Made by a program: the position numbers and the translations under genes. Below, in pieces: positions 8,099-16,815 of a stretch of DNA of 34,987 bases. A model generated the notes under the pieces. It saw only the letters and a list, made by a program, of their open reading frames with translations, ran no database searches and was not told the origin of the DNA. Every line of letters begins with the position of its first letter. Positions within the stretch are counted from its first letter, which is position 1. Source of the DNA: Parcubacteria group bacterium Gr01-1014_17 (GTDB taxonomy: Bacteria > Patescibacteriota > Minisyncoccia > Phycocordibacterales > UBA10002); assembly GCA_007376285.1 (NCBI GenBank), contig VMFZ01000006.1, positions 1 through 34,987 on the forward strand, written 5' to 3'.

Positions 8099-8288
8099 TT
8101 CCTCTTTATACTACTTGAAGACGGATTAAACAATATCACTGACCAGAAACATCTCAATGGAAACGCTCGTTCCAAAACAAAAATAAATTGCCGGTTTTAT
8201 ATTCTGATGTTCTCAAGAATATCAGAATCGATGTATACCGCAAAAAACTCGGCCGGCACGCCAGTTGAGCAAATTTTATCTATACAAG
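8099..8288. other. Intergenic, nothing recognised
   Basis: I see no coding frame, RNA gene or clear promoter here, apart from the upstream region of the gene ending at 8098. Confidence 0.5.
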
Positions 8289-8343
8289 TATTTTGCAAAA
8301 TAACGGAATACACTATCTTTGGCGGTCGCTAAGTTTAGTGTAT
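8289..8343. repeat. 55-bp palindromic repeat, family A (copy 1)
   Basis: Starts with the perfect palindrome TATTTTGCAAAATA. Five nt later comes a hairpin opening ATACACTA and closing TAGTGTAT. The same layout with the same spacing is found at 32685-32739. Confidence 0.8.
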
Positions 8344-8353
8344 GTCAGTAATT

Positions 8354-8379
8354 TCTATCTTACTTGCAAGTAAGATAGA
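8354..8379. repeat. 26-nt perfect palindrome (position B of the array)
   Basis: TCTATCTTACTTG followed directly by its reverse complement. It sits between family A and family C elements. Confidence 0.8.
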
Positions 8380-8414
8380 GGCACCAGATGTCTAAATTGC
8401 AGACATCTAGTGCC
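8380..8414. repeat. Palindromic repeat, family C (copy 2)
   Basis: GGCACCAGATGTCT/AGACATCTAGTGCC stem with one mismatch, loop AAATTGC. The loop is the reverse complement of the loop at 26222-26228. The stem carries the CACCAGATGT form. Confidence 0.8.
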
Positions 8415-8482
8415 GAACAAAACAAAAACAGAGCGAGCAAAACTCGTTGAGGCGCGCAGGTTTGAGAAAAACACGAAAGCGA

Positions 8483-8617
8483 GGAAGTACCTATGCCGAG
8501 ACGGCGAGGAGGCGAACGGCCACGGACTCCCGAGCGAAGCGAGGGAGGAGTGAGCCGAGCGGATAAGGCAAAATTCCTCGGAGGGGAATTTTGCCGGTCT
8601 CGGCAGAGGTAGCTTCC
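8483..8617 (-). repeat. Branched structured element (interspersed repeat or 3'-UTR RNA)
   Basis: 8483-8502 pairs with 8597-8617 in a 19-bp stem (GGAAG, TACCT and TGCCGAGAC blocks, separated by one bulge and one mismatch). Inside are a perfect 11-bp hairpin GGCAAAATTCC/GGAATTTTGCC (8567-8595) and an ACTCC/GGAGT hairpin (8526-8551). It lies just past the stop of the gene at 8624, so it would be in the 3' UTR of the gatCA operon. I see no coding frame with a start and ribosome site. It may be a MITE-like genome repeat. Confidence 0.6.
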
Positions 8618-8623
8618 GAGCGG

Positions 8624-9220
8624 CTATATATATTGAAACTCCTTGAATACCTCCTCGTAGAGATTGACGACGCGACGGGCTTCGCGGTCGGAGAGCAGAA
8701 ACTCGCTCCCCTCGTGCGCGACTTGGTTGCGGATTTTGTGCGCCTCCCACGCTAGATTGAGTGTTGTAAAATCGCTCGGCTCTATTTTTTTAAGCTTTTC
8801 GCCAATTGATTCGCCGCGGTATTTCATTGCATCAAGCAGTTCGTCCAACATAATGTCGGCTTCAAGAATCGCAAGCCGCCAATCGCCCGCATTTACAGAA
8901 TTAATATGCTCCTGCACCTTTTCCCATTTCGGATTGCGCGGACCTTCGGCGCCCGTCTCCCGTAGGGAGACGGGCGCAATCTCCACGAGCCCTGCAAACG
9001 CCGCAACTTCGCGGGCACGAATCTGGCGGATGCGGATTATGGAATACCCGATGCCAGTCAGAAGCACGAGAGACATGCCGGTAGAAATTCCGCTTATTCT
9101 GTCAGCGAAATCGCGCAACCATTCTAAAAAGAATATCAAAAGCGACAAAAGCGTTGCCGCGTTTATTGCGTCATATACTTTCTTAAAAAGATACTCTGGA
9201 TTTAAAAAATTGATTTGCAT
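8624..9220 (-). CDS. Membrane protein with a C-terminal HEPN-like RNxxxH motif
   Basis: 198 aa. Two membrane helices (residues about 20-36 and 46-64) are followed by a cytoplasmic helical domain. The end contains IRNQVAHEG, which fits the R-x4-H signature of HEPN-fold proteins (often RNases or nucleotide-binding helpers), but the match is short. The gene overlaps the end of gatA by 19 nt, so it is the last gene of the gatC-gatA operon. Residues about 82-91 ([10 protein letters not shown]) come from a perfect 29-nt palindrome at 8949-8977 and look like an inserted element; ligA carries nearly the same peptide. Function unknown. Confidence 0.8.
   Translation of the reverse strand: MQINFLNPEYLFKKVYDAINAATLLSLLIFFLEWLRDFADRISGISTGMSLVLLTGIGYSIIRIRQIRAREVAAFAGLVEIAPVSLRETGAEGPRNPKWEKVQEHINSVNAGDWRLAILEADIMLDELLDAMKYRGESIGEKLKKIEPSDFTTLNLAWEAHKIRNQVAHEGSEFLLSDREARRVVNLYEEVFKEFQYI
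8949..8977. repeat. In-frame palindromic insertion APVS(L/R)RETGA, copy 1
   Basis: 13-bp perfect stem GCGCCCGTCTCCC/GGGAGACGGGCGC with a 3-nt loop. It is the exact reverse complement of the element in ligA at 11385-11413. Confidence 0.9.
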
Positions 9221-10605
9221 ACATTAAACAGTTTCTCATCACCGCCAACCGGCGCCATTAGTTGAAGTCCCAGCGGGAGCCCTGCCTTTGTCTTGCCCGA
9301 CGGAACAGAAATCGCCGGTATCCCCGCAATGTTTGCTGTAACGGTAAAAATGTCGGCAAGATACATTGAGAGCGGGTCTGTTTTCTCGCCGATTTTCCAC
9401 GCTGGGGTTGGAGAGGTCGGCACTGCTATTATACCAACTTTATTAAACACATTCTCAAAATCCATGCGGATGCGCGAGCGCGCCGCGAGCGCCTTTCCAT
9501 AATACGCATCGTAATATCCGGCGGACAGCACATAGGTGCCGAGAAGTATCCGGCGTCGCACTTCAGGACCAAAAAGCGCACGGGTTTTGAAATAGTCATT
9601 GATACCGTTTGTACCTGAAATGCGCGGACCATATTTCACACCGTCAAACCGCGCGAGGTTCGTGGACGCCTCGGCGGGCATAATGATGTAATAGCATGCA
9701 AGCGCGTATTGCAAACTCGGCAAGTCCACATCAACTATTTTTGCTCCGGCTTTTTTCAAGCGCAGAAGTGACTCATTAAAATCTTTTAGCACCTCTGCAT
9801 CTATACCTTCTGTTTCAATAAAGTTACGCGGCACCCCAATTTTCAATTCTTTAATTGATCGTTGGAGGTTGATGGTTGATAGTTCGATAGAGGTGCTATC
9901 AAGAGCATCTTTGCCGCATATACAATCAAAAATTATTTCCGCATCTTCGGTTGTTTTCGCAATCGGGCCAACGCAATCAAGCGACGAGCCCATTGCGATA
10001 AGCCCATTACGCGAGACCGCGCCGTATGTCGACTTGAATCCGACGACTCCACAAAAGCTCGCGGGTTGCCGCACGCTCCCCCCTGTGTCCGAACCTAGCG
10101 CGGCGAGCGCGAGGTCTGCCGCGACCGCGGCGGCGGAGCCGCCGCTTGAGCCGCCAGTCACACGGCTGGTGTCGTGTGGATTTTTCGTCACGCCGTATGC
10201 AGAGTTCTCGGTTGAGCCACCCATAGCAAACTCGTCGCAATTCGTGCGACCCAAAAAAACCGCGCCTTTATCTTTTAATTTCTTTATAGCGGTTGCATCA
10301 TAGGGTGCGACATAGCCATCCAAGATTTTTGATGCCGCCCCAACGCGCCTGCCTTGTATCAAAATATTGTCTTTGATTGCGAGCGGAATCCCCGTGAGCA
10401 CCTCTGCCTTCCCTGCTTTTATTCTTTTGTCCGCTTCCTTCGCCTGTTCGCGCACGTCATTAAACACTTCAAGGTACGCATTCAGTTCTTTGTTTTTTGC
10501 CTCAATATTTTTCAGATACGCTTCCGCAAGTTCCAGTGCAGAAAAATCGCCTTTTGTGAGGTGTCCGTGGGCTTTTTTGATAGTGAGATTTTTGAGGTCA
10601 ATCAT
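9202..10605 (-). CDS. gatA: Glutamyl-tRNA(Gln)/aspartyl-tRNA(Asn) amidotransferase subunit A
   Basis: 467 aa amidase. It releases ammonia from glutamine for the GatB subunit, which converts Glu-tRNA(Gln), and often Asp-tRNA(Asn), to the amidated form. The amidase signature is intact: K78 in GIPLAIKDN, cis-Ser S153 in GGSSGGSAAA and S177 in DTGGSVRQP form the Lys-Ser-Ser triad. Each is one residue earlier than in the Staphylococcus aureus enzyme. Length is normal, slightly short at the C-terminus. It starts in a 4-nt ATGA overlap with gatC and overlaps the next gene by 19 nt. gatB is not in the window. Confidence 0.96.
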   Translation of the reverse strand: MIDLKNLTIKKAHGHLTKGDFSALELAEAYLKNIEAKNKELNAYLEVFNDVREQAKEADKRIKAGKAEVLTGIPLAIKDNILIQGRRVGAASKILDGYVAPYDATAIKKLKDKGAVFLGRTNCDEFAMGGSTENSAYGVTKNPHDTSRVTGGSSGGSAAAVAADLALAALGSDTGGSVRQPASFCGVVGFKSTYGAVSRNGLIAMGSSLDCVGPIAKTTEDAEIIFDCICGKDALDSTSIELSTINLQRSIKELKIGVPRNFIETEGIDAEVLKDFNESLLRLKKAGAKIVDVDLPSLQYALACYYIIMPAEASTNLARFDGVKYGPRISGTNGINDYFKTRALFGPEVRRRILLGTYVLSAGYYDAYYGKALAARSRIRMDFENVFNKVGIIAVPTSPTPAWKIGEKTDPLSMYLADIFTVTANIAGIPAISVPSGKTKAGLPLGLQLMAPVGGDEKLFNVCKSIF

Positions 10606-10892
10606 AAAATCTTTTTCACTTTGATGTAATTCCCTTCCCGCTCGGGTGCGGCAGAAAGAAGTGCGTCCGAGTATGCGCCGGATTCGTGCGGAGCCGAATC
10701 TTCGCGCATAACATTCACTAGCATATGTTCTTTATGTTCTTCCAGTACTCCAGTCCCTCCAGCCACCTTCTGAACCAGAGTTACATATCCCAAAATCGCC
10801 TCAATATCTTTTGCAAGCGCCACCGTTTCTTCCTTCCCCACCTCAATCCGCGCGAGTTCCGCCAAATGTTCAATTTCTTTGGTGTCAATCAT
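10602..10892 (-). CDS. gatC: Amidotransferase subunit C
   Basis: 96 aa, starting MIDTKEIEHLAELARIEV. GatC is the small belt-like subunit that holds GatA and GatB together. The N-terminal helix pattern (HLAxLARIEV...E) and the C-terminal MREDSAPHESGAYSDALLSAAPEREGNYIKVKKIL are typical. The ATG at 10892 is chosen over an upstream start because TGTTATGCT, an extended -10, ends just 6 nt before it. Translationally coupled to gatA. Confidence 0.93.
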   Translation of the reverse strand: MIDTKEIEHLAELARIEVGKEETVALAKDIEAILGYVTLVQKVAGGTGVLEEHKEHMLVNVMREDSAPHESGAYSDALLSAAPEREGNYIKVKKIL

Positions 10893-10898
10893 ACGCAC

Positions 10899-10907
10899 AG
10901 CATAACA
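10899..10907 (-). promoter_or_regulatory. Extended -10 promoter of gatCA, leaderless type
   Basis: TGTTATGCT on the minus strand, with 6 nt between the hexamer and the gatC ATG. Confidence 0.55.
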
Positions 10908-10931
10908 TTCACAATACAATTTCACATCTTA

Positions 10932-10959
10932 TTGATTAAAATATGCGAGCGTGTATACT
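10932..10959 (+). promoter_or_regulatory. Promoter of a probable small RNA
   Basis: TTGATT (10932-10937), 16-nt spacer, TATACT (10954-10959). The same -35/spacer/-10 combination drives the toxin-antitoxin pair near 24346. Confidence 0.55.
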
Positions 10960-10965
10960 TATTTT

Positions 10966-11067
10966 GGATTTGAATTAGGAAAGGAATACTGTATTGAAAG
11001 TCTTCTAGATTATTAGGAAAGAGAGTTTCTTTTCGCAAGACGGGTCACGCAGTTGGCCCGTCTTTTT
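10966..11067 (+). ncRNA. Probable small RNA, about 100 nt
   Basis: Bounded by a good promoter at 10932-10959 and a strong terminator at 11038-11067. It contains two similar purine-rich stretches, GAATTAGGAAAGGAATAC and GATTATTAGGAAAGAGAG. I find no open frame of useful length after either. It does not show the GGAAGCAG motif of SRP RNA or other marks I know. It could also be the leader of an undetected peptide. Confidence 0.45.
11038..11067 (+). terminator. Rho-independent terminator
   Basis: AGACGGG/CCCGTCT stem with a 12-nt loop, followed by a run of T. Confidence 0.8.
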
Positions 11068-11112
11068 TATGCCTGCCCTTATTTTTTCTTTCCTTTCTTA
11101 TCCCCACTTATG

Positions 11113-11136
11113 ATTAAGATACGATCGTAGCTTAAT
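11113..11136. repeat. Hairpin with conserved ATACGATCGT loop (copy 1)
   Basis: ATTAAG/CTTAAT stem around ATACGATCGTAG. The same loop with a longer stem is at 32745-32782. It lies 23 nt downstream of the ligA stop. Confidence 0.7.
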
Positions 11137-11158
11137 AATAAATACGGGGGTTGATTAT

Positions 11159-13189
<2,031 letters not shown>

Positions 13190-13684
13190 CTAATACTTTA
13201 CCCGAATTGCCCGTTCAACGCGATTCGGATTTGGATTGTCCGTACAATCATTTTTGCCGCGCGATTCAATCTTAGTAGAGGAGATTTTATCTTTGTTGTC
13301 GTTATCGTCTTTGGTAATTGTCACATCCGCGCACGCTGTTCCGTCAAGCGGCATGCGGAAAGTAGACACCGCGGAAAATGCCGTGCGCGTTGACGCCACA
13401 CCGATATTACCATTGCGGCATTGAATGATTGTTGGATTGGGTATACTCAGCGAATTCGTGGAGGTCGCAAATACAGACGGACGCTTGCGGTCGTGGTAAA
13501 ACGCACACTCCCAGCCGGAATCAGCAGCATAAAACGCGAAGCGTGATTCGCGCGCGACAGACGACAAATCCAATTCGCGCAACACAATATTAAATGTCGC
13601 AATGCCAATCGCAAGAAGGAGCGACCCCACGAGTGACGCAAAGAGCAAGGTGAATCCGTTTTTTAGTTTTGTGTTACCAATCAT
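13190..13684 (-). CDS. Minor pilin, PilX-like
   Basis: 164 aa. A short basic leader is followed by NGFTLLFASLVGSLLLAIGIATFN, the prepilin cleavage site and membrane helix. Phe takes the +1 position, but the usual Glu at +5 is replaced (GFTLLF). The next stretch (SRFAFYAADSGWECAFYHD) is typical of PilX-type proteins encoded last in minor-pilin clusters. The C-terminal half has four Cys that could pair outside the cell. It overlaps the preceding minor pilin gene by 11 nt. Lack of the +5 Glu is also known for tip-initiating GspK/PilX-type subunits. Confidence 0.8.
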   Translation of the reverse strand: MIGNTKLKNGFTLLFASLVGSLLLAIGIATFNIVLRELDLSSVARESRFAFYAADSGWECAFYHDRKRPSVFATSTNSLSIPNPTIIQCRNGNIGVASTRTAFSAVSTFRMPLDGTACADVTITKDDNDNKDKISSTKIESRGKNDCTDNPNPNRVERAIRVKY

Positions 13685-14330
13685 ATATATATTCTCGCAT
13701 CACAATATCGCGCACAGGCAAATTTCCGGTTTGCCAGCGTACCTTAACTTCTACTTTCGCTTCTTTATCCGAAGTATTATCGCCACGCGGTATGGTTGCA
13801 ATTGTTACCTCTCGCACAAAACGAGTGTCTTCCCAATTTAATGTCTTAAATCCATACCGCCCGCCGCGCGCACCCTCAAACGCAAGAAAATAACAAGAAC
13901 TGCCGTATGGTTCTGGTTTTTTGTTATCGCACTTTTTAAACGCATTATCCGTGTCCTGTGTTGCATCTACCATGCACAATTTCCCAATGCATTGAGATAA
14001 CCCCTTAAGCCAATTATTATTTCTATTATGTTCATTTCCATCGCGCACACTCCGAATATACTCAATCGCTTCTTCTGCAAGAAAGCTAGCAGTCACTTGG
14101 TCGCGCGCGTACACCGCAGAGCGAATGCTTCGCTGGGCAAGGGTGAGCGGTCCAACTACCGCGCTCACTAAAATAACGACCGCAACTAATGTTTCTATGA
14201 GTGAAAATCCTCGAACCCGATGCGAATTCCGCGAATTCGGACGCGAATGATGTGAATAGAAAACAGCAGAGTTGTGTCTCTGTATTTGTAGATTCGCATG
14301 TAATTCGTAGATTCGCATCGAGGTTTTCAA
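13674..14330 (-). CDS. Minor pilin, PilV-like, with a repeat-derived leader
   Basis: 218 aa. GFSLIETLVAVVILVSAVVGPLTL at about residue 41 is a standard type III signal helix with Glu+5, followed by LAEEAIEYIRSVRDGNEHN, typical of PilV-like proteins. The leader before the cleavage site is about 40 residues (usual: under 15) and is encoded by an ATTCGCAT/GAATTCGC-rich stretch at about 14214-14325 that looks like an inserted repeat. It starts in an ATGA overlap with the upstream minor pilin. A shorter start further downstream has no good candidate, so whether PilD still processes the long leader is open. Confidence 0.8.
   Translation of the reverse strand: MKTSMRIYELHANLQIQRHNSAVFYSHHSRPNSRNSHRVRGFSLIETLVAVVILVSAVVGPLTLAQRSIRSAVYARDQVTASFLAEEAIEYIRSVRDGNEHNRNNNWLKGLSQCIGKLCMVDATQDTDNAFKKCDNKKPEPYGSSCYFLAFEGARGGRYGFKTLNWEDTRFVREVTIATIPRGDNTSDKEAKVEVKVRWQTGNLPVRDIVMREYIYDW
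14214..14325. repeat. ATTCGCAT-rich interspersed repeat in the pilV leader
   Basis: Repeated short words (GAATTCGC, ATTCGCAT, GTAGATTCGCAT) on both strands, unlike the surrounding pilin sequence. Confidence 0.6.
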
Positions 14331-14857
14331 CTATCCAACAACCGCTGCGTAATAAAGGTCTGAATATCAAAGCGGGATTCCAGCTTCGTACCCACCCGCA
14401 TTACACCTCCGACAAGCATCAAGGCGTGCGGCTGGATATCGTCCCCCGCCTCCGTCCCTCCTAGCAAAAAGCAAAAACGGTCAACGGTTACTTCCGGCGC
14501 GGTGACGCCGATAGAATCTTTTCCATCTACTGTTCGGAAGATTCGTGCTTTGTCAAGATAATACGAGATCGATTTTCCTTCTTGCGATGCAAAAGAAATT
14601 CCGCTCATATATCCGCTTAAACAATTCCCACGCGCAAAACTCGTAGATGAATACGCAGAACCAGTACGGAGATTCCGCGCCACGCTCTCCAACGCAAAGT
14701 TCACATTATTTACAACCGACTTAAATGTCTGCGCCTTGCGGTTCGCATCCGCAATCGCAAGCAAAGCGCCAGCGGCAATCAACGCGACCACGGTAAATAC
14801 CGCCACAGACATAATCATTTCAATCAAGGTGAATCCACTTTGATAGTTTTTAATCAT
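14327..14857 (-). CDS. Minor pilin, PilW-like
   Basis: 176 aa starting MIKNYQSGFTLIEMIMSVAVFTVVALIAAGALL: an 8-residue leader, cleavage before Phe, Glu+5 and a 20-residue helix. The globular part has ALESVARNLRTGSAY, common in PilW-like subunits, and two Cys. It overlaps the FimT-like gene by 1 nt and the PilV-like gene by 4 nt. Probably part of the pilus-priming complex, by family role. Confidence 0.82.
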   Translation of the reverse strand: MIKNYQSGFTLIEMIMSVAVFTVVALIAAGALLAIADANRKAQTFKSVVNNVNFALESVARNLRTGSAYSSTSFARGNCLSGYMSGISFASQEGKSISYYLDKARIFRTVDGKDSIGVTAPEVTVDRFCFLLGGTEAGDDIQPHALMLVGGVMRVGTKLESRFDIQTFITQRLLDS

Positions 14858-15459
14858 TAATTATTCCTAATTGATATCTGCCCGGTTTCAAATACCTCAA
14901 CGGTTCGGCGTTCGCGCCCTCTCGGAGAAACAATTGTGATGCGCGCGCTTTGATAGCGTACAATGTTCGCATTATTTAAACCCGTTACGAAGGTTGCATC
15001 CGGCACGGGCCGCTTGAAGGTAATGTCGAGATGCGAAATGGCGCCTCCCACAACAACTTTTCCTTCAGCGTCAAATCTACGGCATTCAAGAGCGCCCGAA
15101 GCCGGTACTCCGCAAAATGACTCAATACGGCTCCCGCGTTCAAAACGGTACACCTTAAGAAATTCGGAGGTTCCCCCGTAGAGTCTATCTGCATTATCGC
15201 GGTCATTAAAAAAGACGAAGGAGTCGCCACCAGAAAAGTGCAACCCGTACGAAAACGAGAAAGTCCCAGCGCCAGACGACGGTTCGCGCACAGCTATGCC
15301 ATAACTCTGCGCTTCGCGAAACGAGAGCGCCACATCATACGCAAGATTCGTCGCCAAAATGCCTTCGCCAAACCTTGCGTGATTCATAAGCGCCGCGCCC
15401 GTGATAATGGTAAAAAGGGCGATAACAACCATCAGTTCCATTAAAGAGAATCCGCGCAT
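14857..15459 (-). CDS. Minor pilin, FimT/GspH-like
   Basis: 200 aa. MRGFSLMELMVVIALFTIITGAAL gives a 3-residue leader, FSLMEL cleavage site with Glu+5, and the membrane helix. The region DVALSFREAQSYGIAV matches the GspH/FimT pattern, and a beta-rich C-terminus (ARITIVSPRGRERRTVEVFETGQISI) follows. It lies 2 nt downstream of pilD. Confidence 0.85.
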   Translation of the reverse strand: MRGFSLMELMVVIALFTIITGAALMNHARFGEGILATNLAYDVALSFREAQSYGIAVREPSSGAGTFSFSYGLHFSGGDSFVFFNDRDNADRLYGGTSEFLKVYRFERGSRIESFCGVPASGALECRRFDAEGKVVVGGAISHLDITFKRPVPDATFVTGLNNANIVRYQSARITIVSPRGRERRTVEVFETGQISIRNN

Positions 15460-15461
15460 AG

Positions 15462-16256
15462 TTAAAACAGAAAATATGTAATATTAAACTCAAAAAACCA
15501 CACTATAAACGCGCCGAGCGCAAGAAACGGTCCAAACGGTAATTCGCTTTTCATAGAAAAATTAAAACGGCTGCGCTTGTCCCGAACCCGTTGAGGGACT
15601 AATTTGCTTAATACAATAAGGCATACACCGATAAATGCGCCGAGCCAAAACGCAATTAACATTCCGGAAAGTCCGAGCGATAATCCCAAAAACCAGCCGA
15701 TGCCGAGTTCTAGCTTCGCGTCCCCAAGTCCCATCCATTTTCCACCAGAAAAAAACCAAAACGAGGCAAGTGGTAACGCAAGAAGTGGTCCCGCAACAAG
15801 GTGGGTCAGTGCAAATAGGTCTCCCGTATTTCCGTATAATAACGGAGAAAGAAATCCAAGTCCTGCAAGCGCATATGCCGCGCCGTTTGGAATAATTTTC
15901 GTGCGAATGTCGTAGACAGAAATCGCAATGATGGTACTCCAGAATAAGAGGACTGCTAGAGAAGAAAAATCAAAAATCAAAAACTTATACAAGACAAGTA
16001 CAAAAACAATACCGGTAATAAGCTCAACGAGCGGATACTGTAAAGAAATGCGACTCCTGCAAGCGCGGCACTTGCCGCGCAAAGCAACAAAACTCAAGAG
16101 GGGCACTAGCTCAAACCAGCGCAATTTTCGGCTACACGAAAAACAAGACGACGCGCTTAAAATAGAGCGACCAGTATCATGCCGAAACGACCATGCATTT
16201 ATAAAACTGCCGATAGAAAGCCCGAGCAGGAATGCAATACTAAGGAACCACATCAT
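15462..16256 (-). CDS. pilD: Prepilin peptidase/N-methyltransferase
   Basis: 264 aa, starting MMWFLSIAFLLGLSIGSFINAW. It cleaves and methylates the pilins encoded around it. Visible marks: the N-terminal zinc site CFSC...CRAC, the first catalytic Asp in VYDIRTKIIPN, the second in GLGDAK (GxGD family), and about seven membrane helices. The start is chosen because it gives the standard N-terminus; the reading frame stays open upstream inside the pilin gene, which it overlaps by 17 nt. Residues about 219-228 (VPQRVRDKR) come from a repeat insertion in a loop. Confidence 0.94.
   Translation of the reverse strand: MMWFLSIAFLLGLSIGSFINAWSFRHDTGRSILSASSCFSCSRKLRWFELVPLLSFVALRGKCRACRSRISLQYPLVELITGIVFVLVLYKFLIFDFSSLAVLLFWSTIIAISVYDIRTKIIPNGAAYALAGLGFLSPLLYGNTGDLFALTHLVAGPLLALPLASFWFFSGGKWMGLGDAKLELGIGWFLGLSLGLSGMLIAFWLGAFIGVCLIVLSKLVPQRVRDKRSRFNFSMKSELPFGPFLALGAFIVWFFEFNITYFLF
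15576..15600. repeat. In-frame interspersed repeat in pilD
   Basis: Minus strand GTCCCTCAACGGGTTCGGGAC, with GTCCC/GGGAC ends and a CAACGGGTTCG core. It encodes VPQRVRDK here. Another frame of this element, STGSGQA, is a common sight in environmental genomes (general knowledge). Confidence 0.65.
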
Positions 16257-16722
16257 AGACCGTCGCCGGAGCTCCATCAAAGTCGGTACCAGTCGTACCA
16301 CCACCCGGGCAACCAGTTGATACCGTTCCTGCTCCCTGCCCTTTCTTGCTATTTAACGCAATGTTACCGGTGTCCTCAAGCGTGGTACCGAGGTGGTAAG
16401 AAGTGCAACTGGAAAGTGGCGCATATTTGTAAGCAGTAACTCCATCAGGATCTTTCGGAACCTTGGGAATAAAACCGCCAGCCGCCACTGCGTCTAAGTT
16501 TGTCGGATATTTTCCGCCTGCCGCGCTGGAATCAAAATACAAATCAAGCGCGAGCTGGAGTTGCTTCACATCATCCACCCGCCGCGCGTCGCGCGCCTTC
16601 TTTCGCGCGCCGTTCAGCGACGCAACCACGACCGACGACAAAATTCCGATGATTGCAATCACGACCAAGAGTTCTATAAGCGTAAACCCGCCTCCTCGGC
16701 TGACAAGTCCTTGTCTTTTCAT
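16240..16722 (-). CDS. Major type IV pilin, PilA-like
   Basis: 160 aa. The leader MKRQGLVSRGGG precedes FTLIELLVVIAIIGILSSVVVASL, a textbook prepilin helix with Glu+5, then NGARKKARDARRVDDVKQLQLALDLYFD. The C-terminal part has two Cys (SSCTSYH and TGCPGG), which probably form the pilin disulfide loop. It has its own strong promoter (16770-16797) and an AT-rich leader of about 40 nt, unlike most genes here, consistent with high expression. pilD overlaps its end. Confidence 0.9.
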   Translation of the reverse strand: MKRQGLVSRGGGFTLIELLVVIAIIGILSSVVVASLNGARKKARDARRVDDVKQLQLALDLYFDSSAAGGKYPTNLDAVAAGGFIPKVPKDPDGVTAYKYAPLSSCTSYHLGTTLEDTGNIALNSKKGQGAGTVSTGCPGGGTTGTDFDGAPATVYDVVP

Positions 16723-16769
16723 AGTAATAAAAAATAAATAATAAAATGACTATTTTTTCAACTCCCCAC

Positions 16770-16797
16770 AGTATAGCGCGCTCTATAAAGTGTGCAA
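16770..16797 (-). promoter_or_regulatory. Promoter of the major pilin
   Basis: TTGCAC (16792-16797), 16-nt spacer, TATACT (16770-16775) on the minus strand. The leader to the ATG is about 40 nt, very AT-rich, without a Shine-Dalgarno site. Confidence 0.65.
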
Positions 16798-16815
16798 TGG
16801 GTATGTGGATAGCGG

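Noticed and set aside
8289-8343. Integron attC site
   Set aside because: No RYYYAAC/GTTRRRY end boxes and no integrase gene in the window.
8355-8750. Minus-strand reading frame (131 aa) across the structured repeat
   Set aside because: It overlaps the end of the membrane-protein gene in another frame and mostly translates palindromes and the branched element.
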